Of a stretch of 64,000 nucleotides of DNA, positions 1 to 9,159 are shown piece by piece. The stretch is from Ceratodon purpureus (lineage: Eukaryota; Streptophyta; Bryopsida; Pseudoditrichales; Ditrichaceae). The stretch covers positions 41,068,023 through 41,132,022 of the forward strand of contig CM026426.1 in the NCBI GenBank assembly GCA_014871385.1. Direction: 5' to 3'. The notes beneath the pieces are model-generated. The model was not told where the DNA came from. It was given only the letters and a program-made list of their open reading frames with translations, and searched no databases. The number at the start of each line of letters is the position of its first letter. The stretch's first letter is position 1. The translations under genes were made by a program, and so were the position numbers.

Positions 1-153
1 AAGCATAGCCGTAGGGTCAATGAGTAAATCATATATTTGAAGGCCGCACAAACGGATCGACCAAGTCGGCGGGCAGGCGATGGAAGGTGTTCTGTTGGTC
101 AGGAGGAGGAAAGAAGTGCAAGTTGTAGGCGAAAAAGTCCGCCTAACTCAATC

Positions 154-823
154 CTAGCAAACTTCAGTCCAGTCCACTCGTGCACGTCCAAACTTTCTCG
201 CAGCTTCAATTGCCCAGTGCACTTGCCCGGGCCCATACGCCTGCGCCATATACTCCGGTACAGATCCAAACTTGTGCAAGGGATAAACCAGAGGAAGGAT
301 ATCTGTAGCAATGTTAGGTATAACGCCGTCATCGTTCGGAAAGTTTAGATGACCCTGAAAAGGCCAAGGAATGTAGCACATACAGTTTGGTGTCCTCCTC
401 AATGACCTCGAGTCAACATCCACAAATAGCACCTGATCTAGTTTGCAGACGTTACGAGACTGTACCTTGGAGCAAACTTGACCTAACGTCTTATAACTCC
501 AGGGGAAATTCTCCCGGTCGATAAGGTCACTTCTGCTATACACGAAGGACAGCCTCTCCATTACACGGGCCGAAGAATATGTGTGAGTAAAGGCTTTAGT
601 TCTCCCAAGGGCATCTTCGACCACAGCCAACATGGAAATGCAAGAAAAGCATGTCGAAAAGCTTCTTCAAACCTGGGCGCTTCACTACATTCCGATGCGT
701 ATCCCATGGCAAAGCCTCTATCCTGGGATCCACATAGCAGAGAAGGCCATTGACGCATAGGACAATACATTTCTTGACATGATGGGGTGGACCGTGAAGG
801 CATTTGAAATAAAACAAGGAACC
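154..823 (-). pseudogene. FCP1-like (NIF) phosphatase unit A, broken
   Basis: This is the most downstream of three tandem FCP1-like units. The N-terminal half (about 596-817) holds KKCIVLCVNGLLCYVD and then VVKRPGLKKLFDML, which match the first strand and following helix of the NLI-interacting-factor (FCP1/SCP) phosphatase fold. The C-terminal half (154-633) holds LDQVLFVDVDSRSLRRTP, the position of the family's (L/I)(L/V)DD(S)P block. The halves lie in different frames, so about one frameshift sits near 620-640. The catalytic DxDx(T/V) is replaced by CVNG, so neither Asp of that motif is visible. A likely splice acceptor (CTTCAG, ending at 824) precedes the domain. Palindromes sit on both sides (65 and 906). 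Family membership rests on its resemblance to units B and C; activity is unlikely. Confidence 0.6.
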
Positions 824-1130
824 CTGAAGAATATGAAATGCAATCAGTGAAGGAAATCAAGGAATAGGACGAAGTATATGAAAGAAATGGACTATATTTA
901 AAGTCGTCGGCGACCCGCCGACAAATCGATGCATTGAAGAAACCTCAAAGGTAAATGTGCAGCAAGGGAAATCTCATGCATGGATCTACAAAAAGAAGTA
1001 CCGAACTGCAGCATTGGAAACAAATGTGTGGTGCAGGGAAGTTCAGAAAGGGAACAGTCTTAGCGTATTAAACTAAAGAGTGTAGAGTATCATATGTCAT
1101 TTTTAAAACAAGTGGCGCCTGGTATAGGCT

Positions 1131-2232
1131 CTAATCAGTCGGCTGCCCGTCGACGATGGAACTACCAGGGGCCTCCGGAGGACAAGGTAAATTAACAAAC
1201 CAAGATCCAGGATTACCCGGGACGTCAAACCCGCATGCATGAGAAGGAATAACCTCCCTATACTTCTGGTATTCGCGAGATTCTGGAAAAAGACGTGGCT
1301 TCCCCACGCTAGAATTCTTCCTACAATACTCCTGGACATCCAATCCAGACTGCTTAAGGCCTGCAAGGAATGGTGTAACTACCCTAGTTAAATAGGGATT
1401 GGGGGTGGATTGAGGTTCTTTGCACTCTGCAGAGTCCCAGAAAAAAGAATTAGGATGGACAACGCTAAATGGATGATAAAGTACATTCCTATAAGGCCGG
1501 TCGTCAACCAGTAGGGTATTCTAGACAGTGGCACCTGATGGAGCCAGTAGCCTAGTGTCGCAGAAAAGTCTATCCAGACGCTTCAACAAGTACTCCCGTT
1601 TTCCATTCGAATTATTTCTTGTTGAGATATCACACCAGTATCCTGGAAGGCGTCTGTAATTGCTCCTGAGCAAAGGATGAATGGCTAACAGCTTCTGGAA
1701 GTGACGATCGAGATTCTTTTCAGAAACCGTGGACCAAAAGACTACCTCGAAATTCGCCGTGCAGAACTCTAGAAATGAAAGAAGTCCTGGTCTAGCCCGG
1801 ATATGAATTTTTGTCTTCAGGTTATCACCGATATACCCGTGGTGCTCCGCGATGAGCAATCCCTTAATGTCAAGGACAAGGTAGTATCGTTGGAGAGGTA
1901 CCTCAATATTACGCGCACTAATCTCAGTGCTGACATTGACGGAATCATCGAGCGGAGAACCAGTGCGCGGGATCGCAACGTTGGTCTCGACGAACGAGGT
2001 GGAAGCCATAGCACACCGGCTGAAGCTATGTGCAGCAGACAGCGTCGGCGGCCCGCCGACAAGATAGTCGTACTCGTCCTCGCCATCACTTTCGTTCTCG
2101 GCTTCCGCTCCCGGAGACTCTTCTCTGTGAGCATCACCATCAGGAGATGTTGGGTACTGCTCCAAGAGCGTACTAAAAAGGGAAGGTCCCTGGTGCACTT
2201 CAATTTCAGCGTCATCCTCCAGTGACTCCTGA
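1131..2232 (-). pseudogene. FCP1-like (NIF) phosphatase unit B, one amber stop
   Basis: A nearly continuous FCP1-like domain. An acidic N-terminal region (DGEDEYDY around 2070) leads to YYLVLDIKGLLIAEHH (about 1840-1880), then RPGLLSFLEFC and FEVVFWSTVSEKNLDR, the classic strand-helix-strand of NIF phosphatases. After a single in-frame TAG at 1521-1523 the same frame gives NTLLVDDRPYRN, the second Asp-rich motif. The first catalytic Asp is present, but the second of DxD is Lys (DIKG); plant relatives often carry Asn there. A TTGTTCAG acceptor at about 2233 suggests an upstream exon. The frame ends SSIVDGQPTD, made partly by the palindrome at 1138; another palindrome at 2044 is read through. 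It is probably a protein-binding or weak phosphatase relative acting on nuclear proteins, by family analogy only. Confidence 0.72.
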
Positions 2233-2485
2233 ACAATGAAGGACAAATTCCAAGTAAACATGGGTGATCAATCGCGTGCTCACAATTCATACTTGCTCTA
2301 GTGTACAATAGGAGATACAATAAGACACCTACGACAGAATACATTGTCTCGACACTGAGTTTCGTTCTCATATATTTAAAAGGAGGAAAACTTTATTTAC
2401 TGTATAAGTCTAAATACATGAAGATCCCATCGGCAGGCAGCCGACTGAATCATGTGCATGTTCTCAAAAACAGTTTCTACTTCTC

Positions 2486-3286
2486 CTATGTCCTCTTTCG
2501 TTTAGGGCAATGAATGTGTGGAGAGAAGAGACTATTAGCCTTATCCCCCGAAAGCAGACAATCGTGACCAAATTCGGAGTGTTTCTGGTAGTACTCGGGC
2601 ACGGGGAGTTTGGATTCTTTCAAACTTGTAAGCCAAGGAATCAATTCTCCCACCAGGTAATTTGTCTTATTTTCCGACTCCTTCGACTCTAAGGTATATG
2701 GTGTAGGGTGCACAGCGTTCCAAGGAGTGTTTGCGACATTCTAATAAGGGGAGTCATCAACCAAGAGAGTGTTAATTGAAGACGCCCCCGTCCCCTTCAG
2801 CCCGTCATCGAGGTCGAAGAGGGTCTGGAGTCTCTTCAAATAAAACTCCCTACTAGCCTTATGTACGCAAGTCTCGTAGAAACTCTGGTCGAACTTGTAG
2901 CGCACTTCGTCATCTAGACGAGGACAGCGCTACTGCAACACTGTCCACAGAATCTCGAACCTCTTTTCCTGAACGCAGCTCCAGAAGACCACCTCGAAAT
3001 TGTCCAGGCAGAACTCTAGGAACTTCTCTAAAGTCGGTCTAAGTTTAGTATTCCACCTAGTGCCCTGCTTCGTCTGGACTAATAGCAGGCCGTTAATATC
3101 CAGAACCAGAAAATACTTCAGCACTGGATGGTGTACCTGAGTACCAGCCTGTTCCAGGGCTATGTGAAGTGAATTCAGAGGTGGAGGTCCCTGCTCCAGA
3201 ACTGCACTAAGTCTGTCTTCGCGAAGTTTTCCATGGACTTCCTTCACCGCGGACTCTGGAGTGACAGAAAACGAAGTTGAAGACAA
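2486..3286 (-). pseudogene. FCP1-like (NIF) phosphatase unit C, two amber stops
   Basis: First of the three tandem units in transcription order. The frame gives YFLVLDINGLLLVQ (about 3080-3120), RPTLEKFLEFCLDNF, EVVFWSCVQEKRFEI and NTLLVDDSPY (about 2742-2775): all core blocks of the NIF fold in the usual order and spacing. Two in-frame stops, both TAG, lie at 2930-2932 and 2741-2743; the frame is otherwise unbroken for 800 bases. The motif is DIN rather than DxD, the variant common in plant FCP1-like proteins. Palindromes flank the unit at 2429 and 3307. The C-terminal PHIHCPKRKRT is basic and could be a nuclear signal. It lies downstream of, and codirectional with, the ParB-like gene. Confidence 0.74.
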
Positions 3287-3487
3287 ACGTGACGGTTAGG
3301 ATGACGGTCGGCGGACAGCCGACTTGCAAGCAACACTATTTGGAGAAAGGGAGAGCGTACAACTTGGCATTTACCGAAAATTTATTCATATTTGGCAGTA
3401 CAAACATCTAACACAATCCTAGCGCCGGAACACTACACTAATTTATCAATGCAGGCATTTAAAAGATGGACTGGGCCACCGCCTGAT

Positions 3488-4567
3488 TTACTGACTTCCG
3501 TCTTTGTGCTTCTTCGACCTAGGCTCCCGTTTGGATGCCCGCACACGTGACAGAACGTCCTCTGGAGCGTCCACATTTTTGGGACTCATGTGCTGTTCCC
3601 CAGATGTGCCCTTCTTGGAGGAAGTCTTCTTCGAAGTAGCCTTCCGTTTGCCCTTCCCAGAGGACTCCTCCCCTTCCTGAACCCCTGAGGAATCACGGGA
3701 TAAGTTACCCACAAGAGAGGAATCCTGAGCAGTACCATCCATCTTACTTCTCTTCAATGCTCGTGTCTTGCCCAGAGGGTTCTCATCTGGGACTCTCATC
3801 CGAGTTGCGCCCTTCACACCCTGAGTGACGAATGCGATTGACTTCCCTGTCAACTTGGACTTGGCAGAGGGGTTAGATGAGGTTTGCTCGTCTGCCGTTG
3901 GCTGCCCGCCGACGGCAGCAGGAGGAAGAGGCCCTTCAATGCTCACTGCAGGCTCCTGGGTTGGTTTATGGACACGGACAACCACTTCATTGTCAGGCCT
4001 CGATGCTAGAGGAACCTCCATCTTCTTTGGAGGCCCCGCCTGGTCTAGGTCACGTTCTGGCTCGGCGAGAGGAGTCTCCTGCTCATGTAATATAGGAGAA
4101 TTAATACCGAAGCCGAGGAAGTCAGTTCCTTCCTTCCCTGTAACTTGCGACAGCGGTGGGTTCACATAACGAGGATTTGATTCTTCCATTGGTACCACGT
4201 CGGGTTCTGGTTCATAGTCTAAGTCCTCCTTGTATTTCTCAGCTACCTCTGCATCTCCAGTTGGAATGCGAGCCTCAGCTTGGTCGTCCTTGTTTCTTGG
4301 CTGTTCCTCAGCATCTCCAGTTGGAAGGTGAGCTTCAACTTCAACGTCGGGGTCGGGTACATCTGGTGGGTCCTCGTCGACATCATCGTCGGAGTCCTGA
4401 AAATTCTGTGAGGGAACCCCCGCACTCTTTCCTGAACCCATACATCCACCCTTTCCGACCAAATGGGCCTCCTCCGCATTCACACCCAAGTCGGCAGGCG
4501 TGAGAGTGCCAGTCCTGCCTCTAGCAGAGGCGGGGACAGACGGCCCGGCCCAAGACTAAGTGGTCTA
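3488..4567 (-). CDS. Charged, low-complexity C-terminal tail with nuclear signals
   Basis: An open frame of about 334 codons, extending upstream through two TAG codons to about 4615. It is rich in Asp, Glu, Pro, Ser and Lys: DSDDDVDEDPPDVPDPDVEV near the start, two similar blocks with LPTGDAEEQPRNKDDQAE and IPTGDAEVAEKYKEDL, then basic clusters KGKRKATSKKTSSKKG and SKREPRSKKHKDG at the end. These look like bipartite nuclear-localisation signals on a disordered tail. The internal palindrome at 3897 is translated as VGGQPTAD. It could be a separate gene, but its frame continues upstream into the end of the methyltransferase-like exon, which favours one protein. Confidence 0.5.
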
Positions 4568-4611
4568 AACTGGAGCTTCGACGGGCACGTTATAAACGCC
4601 CGGAATGAACG

Positions 4612-6149
4612 TCATATTCCGAACCCGACAGTGGCTTCGTATCTCTCTTCCTCGGTACGCACGATCTCAATTACAGTCAAATGGTTTTTCTACAGAAGAA
4701 CAAGACGAAACGGTTAAGGAAATCTTGTACCCAAGAAACACGAAGGATGCAATGAGCGTCGGCTGCCCGCCGACGATCGGTGAGCAAAAAGCGAAGGCAC
4801 CAGAAGAGACAGCAGTGACTTACCAGAGCAAGGGCCGTGACGTTCCCCCCTCCCCAGCAATTGATCACCTGAACGTCCTCTAACGGCATCGCTTTCTCCA
4901 GAAGAGATTGGAGGAAAGAGTAACTAGCGTGGCAGTCTCCATTAGACCAATCCTCCCCAAGACCATCTTCTCCTTCGTCCACATAGGAAGGAAGCGGACG
5001 TTTCCAACCAATGAAGTCCGAGAAGGTATTCCATGCATCCCCGGGCGTTGTTTTTGGATACATAACGGACACATGAACCTTGGGTCTAGAGTCAATGAGA
5101 GAACTCCTTTCAAACCCGTCGGAACTATCAGGGAAGTATTGCATAGTATGCACCGTCCACGAACTACCCGTCAGCCTTGACACGCCTTGAAGAATGTAAT
5201 TCGACTCAACATCGAGTAGCCACAAGGAAGGGGTGGCAAGCTTATTCACCTTAATTGTATCTACCTCCCCATCCACCTGAATGACCTCCTCCTCCACCTC
5301 ACGGTGAATCCTCTTTGCGACAGTTAGAACATGTTGTCGCAAGTTCGGCATCTCCTTTCCTGCTGGATCGTAGCCAAAGACTACGAACATCTCATACAAC
5401 GCCTTGTCGAAGGAGAACGCTCCGCGAACGTCAAGAGTTGTGCACACTTCACCTAGGTCCTGTGCAATCCTGGCATCGAACTGTACAGACGACTGCGAAG
5501 ACTGGTCCACATCCGACTTCCAGTATTTCTGCACAATGTCTTTGAAGAATTTGGGTGTTGGCCCGTGCGACGGCGTGAGCGGATGATTTCGTCCCTTAAG
5601 CCACTCCTTCCCCTCAGGACTATCTTCCAAGTCAGCCCGAATATTACTAATCATCGTATCATTGAACCCCTTCTCGACTTGAAGGGAATTCCAGTCATCC
5701 ATGCTCCACTCAATATGCTTCCCAGTCCCTGGCTTCCCAAGTGCGAAGCCCCTGTAAATGCACATAAGCTCATTTCGGACAACATACTCGTACTTCACAT
5801 GAAAACACCAATTCTTCAATGATATTCCATCCCATTGAACCACCTCTTTCCCAGTGACCTTGACGTACACTTTAAGGTCCAGAATTTCCTTGGCCAGCCT
5901 CTTGCATTCGCGGTCCCGAAGACCGATCACGTACTGCATGTCGTTGAGTGTTATGTCCCGGCGGGCTGGCTTTAGGGGAAATCCTGGTTTTAAACTGTCC
6001 TCCGAGATGATCCTCCCCTCCTCCCAAGCATTGAAGACCAGTTGCCACTCGTTATATGTTTCGTCAGGCACGAAGACTAAGGGCAGCTTGAAGGTTTGGG
6101 ACATAGGGGACTTTCCGAGAATCGGACTGAGGTACTCCTTGCAGAACTC
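4612..6149 (-). CDS. Exons 3-4: methyltransferase-like region
   Basis: A 442-codon open exon with no stop, starting EFCKEYLSPILGKSP and using codons evenly. The first 250 residues are unrecognised: QWDGISLKNWCFHVKYEYV, then MDDWNSLQVEKGF, then TPKFFKDIVQKYW. Near the end, ALEKAMPLEDVQ-type sequence leads to INCWGGGNVTALAL, and across intron 3 to KNHLTVIEIVRTEEE. That matches the shape of methyltransferase motif I (FxGxG, helix, then a strand ending in an acidic residue) placed C-terminally, as in beta-class N4/N6 DNA methylases. I see no clear DPPY/F motif; the equivalent stretch may be VHVSVMYPKTTPGD, so catalysis is doubtful. The partner ParB-like domain in the same protein supports a DNA-modifying or DNA-binding role. 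The call is tentative. Confidence 0.5.
4690..4823 (-). other. Intron 3 of the ParB-like gene, 134 bases, palindrome inside
   Basis: Donor GTAAGTCAC, acceptor TTCTTCTGTAG, phase 0. It has the same length as intron 2, with the palindrome (4758-4774) at the same offset of 49-65 bases from the donor. Outside the palindrome the two introns are only weakly similar. Confidence 0.75.
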
Positions 6150-6283
6150 CTGCAAGGAAGAAGAAAATGAAATCGATAAATAAATCCCACTTCTACAATA
6201 AGGAAAACCACCTAAACTTCGGCGGGCCGTCGACGAGTTTCAACTACATGTAAACAACAAGAAAAGAGGAAGATGTGAATTAC
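6150..6283 (-). other. Intron 2 of the ParB-like gene, 134 bases, palindrome inside
   Basis: Donor GTAATTCAC, acceptor CTTCCTTGCAG, phase 0 (…FSAWK joins EFCKEY…). The palindrome variant at 6218-6234 lies 49-65 bases after the donor. The acceptor side is T-rich. Confidence 0.78.
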
Positions 6284-7682
6284 CTTCCATGCGCTGAAGT
6301 CATCCTTCTTGTCGATCCTATCCCTCTCGATCCATTTGGCGCGCATCTTCTCCAGCTGGGACCTAAAACTTACTTCGGCAACTTTATCCTTCACCTCGAT
6401 GTTTAATGCGTTAGAGACCTTAATGAGGGTATCCTTGTCATCAGAATATACAGGAATGATATCGTGGTTAAGGTAATACTGCCGCATAGGAGAGTCCAAT
6501 GGTTCCTTCTCTCCCAGTTCTCGACAAGCCTCAAACGTGTGCTGGCCCCCAATTATGTACCAGTGGATGAGCTCATCTTCATACCAAGGTACCAGCTTAG
6601 TTTGGCCGTCATCCATTGTATGTGAATACCTGATATTTAGGGCTGGCATAGGTCTAAGAAGTCCTTCCAAGCCTTTAAGCTTAATCTCGCCCGTCACTGG
6701 ATCCTTTACTCTGGGGTCACCACTCATAGGAAGGCAGTACAGCTCGGGCTTCTTCCCGATTGCTCCAAGTCCTTTGTAGAAAAGACTTATCTGATCATGC
6801 CTCTTCCTGAATATCGCTCTGTACTTAAATTGGTCGGGAGCTATGTGTATCCTGTCATATGGAATCTGACAAGGAAGGGCACGTTGCCCGTTGGGGAAGC
6901 AGTGCCCAAGTCCCTCCTCCAACGTCTGGTACATAGCAAGGACGTCGGTGTCCTTTGTTTTGGAAGTGAGATTGTTTGCGAGCATGAGAGCTTCCGCGAC
7001 GGTCTGCTTTTTCTCTTCCTTCGTCCCACCTCTCTTCTGTCTCCCACCCTCGCCCTCAGCAGCCGCTGCCTTTCCCTTCTACTTTCTCGATGACTCCCCT
7101 GTCGCCTATGTCTCTCCGGTCTCGGAAGTGACTGTACCAGTTCCTGCTTCTACGGCGGACTTGCGGCCGCCTCTTTTCTTTGGTGAAGGCTTAACCAAGC
7201 TCTTCGTCTTCTCTTCCATCACTTTGTCCCCGAGCGTATCAATCACGTCGAGTATGTCGTCACTTTTTAAGGTAGTGTTCTCGCCCCTGCCCCAAGGAGC
7301 CGCTTCCTGTACTTCCTTGGAGCACAAGCTGTCCATGCACTTCTTAGCCGGAATTACAACCGCGAAGCAGTCCACAGGAGTCCCCTCCGCCACAGGAATC
7401 GATGCAAACACCAAGCACACGTTGTCCTTATCCTGGCATTCCCTGACTCCAATAATCTTGAATCTTGGTCCACCCGCCATTTGCTTCTGGCCTATTTTGG
7501 TCACGAAGCCCAGTGACGTGGGAGTGTCACGCTAGGTGATGCCCCACTCCGTTATCTTTGAATCAGCGAGGAATGTCACCCTCGGTTTCAAGCCCCGTGC
7601 AACTATTCTTCCTTCAGGATCAACAACCTTGTCACAGAGCCACCGTAACCCACTTGGTTTTGCGGTGGGGTCGACAATCGCC
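6284..7682 (-). CDS. Exon 2: N-terminal region and ParB/sulfiredoxin-like domain
   Basis: The exon starts AIVDPTAKPSGLRWL and carries an N-terminal region of unknown type (LKPRVTFLADSKI, then MAGGPRFKIIGVRECQDKD). A basic linker follows (KPSPKKRGGRKSA and GGRQKRGGTKEEKKQ). Then comes the domain of interest: GLEGLLRPMPALNIRY, WYIIGGQHTFEACREL (about 6510-6560), and IPVYSDDKDTLIKVSNALN. The GGQHTFEA block sits where ParB proteins have G-x-R-R-x-x-A and sulfiredoxins have GGCHR-x-x-A, followed by a valine-rich strand and a helix, as in that fold. The same block (INGQHSIVAS) recurs at 18.2 kb in element 2. The fold assignment is inference; a structure prediction could overturn it. Confidence 0.62.
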
Positions 7683-8106
7683 CTGCATAATCAGAATCAC
7701 AAGATTAGACCTTCAGATTCTCACTCCATCGGCGGACAGCCGACGGGGGGATGGACACTCCCTCCCCATCGGCGAACAGCCGACAAGGAGGATGGACACT
7801 CCCTCCCCATCGGCGGACAGCCGACGAGGGGGATAAACCCAAATCAGAAACCCTACATCGGCGGACAGCCGACGGGGGGGAAAACCCATGTGAGAAAATA
7901 GAAAATTGAATGACACAAGAAGGGATGGCGTCGGCGGACAGCCAACGGGGGGGACAAACCCATGCGAGAAAATACAAAACATGAAACACAAAAGAAGGGG
8001 TGGCGTCGGCGGACAGCCGTCGGGAGGGACAAACCCAAGCGAGAAAACGAAAACATGAAGGACTCAAGAAGGGGAGCGTCGGCGGATAGCCAACTGGACA
8101 ACTTAC
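7683..8106 (-). other. Intron 1 of the ParB-like gene, filled by the palindrome array
   Basis: The donor GTAAGT directly follows a 20-base first exon, and the acceptor is ATTATGCAG. At 424 bases it is the longest intron of the gene; almost all of it is the tandem array of seven palindromes. Phase is kept on joining. Confidence 0.6.
7728..8094. repeat. Tandem array of seven GTCGGC palindromes
   Basis: Palindromes start at 7728, 7768, 7809, 7857, 7930, 8005 and 8078, with steps of 40, 41, 48, 73, 75 and 73 bases. Spacers are not unique: the first two share GGATGGACACTCCCTCCCC, and the last three share an A-rich stretch with ACCCATG(T/C)GAGAAAA. The centre is mostly GGACA, always in the same orientation. 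This looks like local unit amplification inside intron 1, followed upstream by isolated half-sites (AGCCGACGC, five times in 8175-8280). Confidence 0.9.
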
Positions 8107-8126
8107 CCACTCTCGGAGGCAGCCAT

Positions 8127-9159
8127 GTCGTCGGCGGATGGCCTTTCACCGTCGGCGGATGATCCAAGGAACAGCAGCCGACGCGCGCTGGTGAAGGAGC
8201 CGACGCGTGCTGGTGAAGGAGCCGACGCCCTCAACCCTAGCAGCCGACGCAGGAAAACCTAGCAGCCGACGCGACCTCTGCGGAGCGCTGAGAAGAGGAC
8301 AAAAGAGAGCTGAAAAAGAGAAGGCTGGAAATGAGGAGGAAATGTCGAGGGTGGCGGGTGTATACCCTGCAAACCCCCACCTCCCGAGACTGAATCGTCA
8401 CGCCCGATGGGTCATGACGTATGGCTATGTACATACCATCCATGGATGGATGGTCATCCCTAACATCCGTCCTATCACGCCACGTAGGATGATGATGGGA
8501 CGTGTTTTGACTTTTTTTCAACCGGTCACCAAGTCATGATGGCGTGGGCATGTGATGTGACAGCTGCTCCAATCGCCACGTTCAAATTCGTAATAATGAA
8601 CTAACATTGTTCTGTGATGGCGGGGGTATCTCGCCGCCATGATGGGATCTTGATCTGTTCAAGGCGCGCAAAATTGAATTCGATTCTAGCACCAATTTGT
8701 ACTCCTGGGAATTCATAACTAACCCCCCGTCAGATGCGCATACTTCATTCTATTTCTGTCATTGCACTTTCGATTCCCTCTGAGAGTGCTCCTGACGCAC
8801 ACGTTTCCTGAGAGGATCGATATTATTCTTGCATGTGCTTAACTGTCCAGCACCTTCTGTTGCCGTTTCTGTTGTCTTCGTTTATCGTTTCTGATTGGAC
8901 AATTGAGAGGAGTCTCTGATTGGACAGGTTAGAGGACACCATACTGCTTTTCACCTAAGGTCCCCTGCCATTTCTGTCGGCGGACGTGTCCGTCTTCGTC
9001 GGCGGATACTATTTCTGTGCACACTCCCAGTTGTACGATTCGCGTCGGGTGCGCGCCGAGTCGTCTTCTTTGTCAGCGGATACAGTTTTCTCCGTCGGCG
9101 GGGACACTTTCTGTCGACCCTATCGGCGGTCCGCCGACGAGGTCTTCTTCTTCTATCCA
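8127..9159. promoter_or_regulatory. Divergent spacer between the ParB-like and DUF7869-like genes
   Basis: About 1 kb with no supported gene. Next to the ParB-like start (8130-8280) it holds a run of half-palindromes of the form AGCCGACGC. It then has the inverted CATCCATGGATGGATGG near 8438 and, at 8889-8936, two copies of TCTGATTGGACA followed by related sequence. The ATTGG cores are inverted CCAAT boxes facing the DUF7869-like gene. More half-sites and one full palindrome (9122) lie just before the plus-strand ATG. GCCGAC is also the core of the plant DRE/CRT element, so a regulatory role is possible. No clear TATA box was seen. Confidence 0.4.

Larger units (their letters stand above)
3488..8126 (-). 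pseudogene. Spliced gene: ParB/Srx-like + methyltransferase-like + charged tail
   Basis: Gene model read from the sequence. Exon 1 is 8126-8107 (ATGGCTGCC...), exon 2 is 7682-6284, exon 3 is 6149-4824 and exon 4 starts at 4689. Introns 8106-7683, 6283-6150 and 4823-4690 all begin GTAA and end AG, and all junctions keep phase, exon 1 joining exon 2 as ...ESGAIVDPT. Exon 4 reads KNHLTVIEIV and runs to a TGA at 4612. A one-base shift there joins the long frame ending at 3488, which I take to be the C-terminal tail. In-frame stops at 7532, 7106, 7079, 4565 and 4556 are all TAG. Each intron carries GTCGGC palindromes. The gene is divergent from the DUF7869-like gene across a 1-kb spacer. ParB-like domains fused to DNA methylases are known from bacterial and phage mobile elements; the assignment here is by motif only. 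Confidence 0.6.

Noticed and set aside
6891-7535. Plus-strand 214-codon frame
   Set aside because: Lies opposite the ParB-like exon, whose frame has domain motifs and matching splice sites.
7728-8094. Regularly spaced repeats resembling a CRISPR array
   Set aside because: Spacers are similar to each other, the repeat also occurs singly over 15 kb, and the context is a spliced eukaryotic gene without cas genes.
8986-9159. N-terminal extension of the DUF7869-like gene to 8986
   Set aside because: In frame, but it translates palindrome-rich spacer (SADTVFSVGGDT); ATG 9160 is the more natural start.
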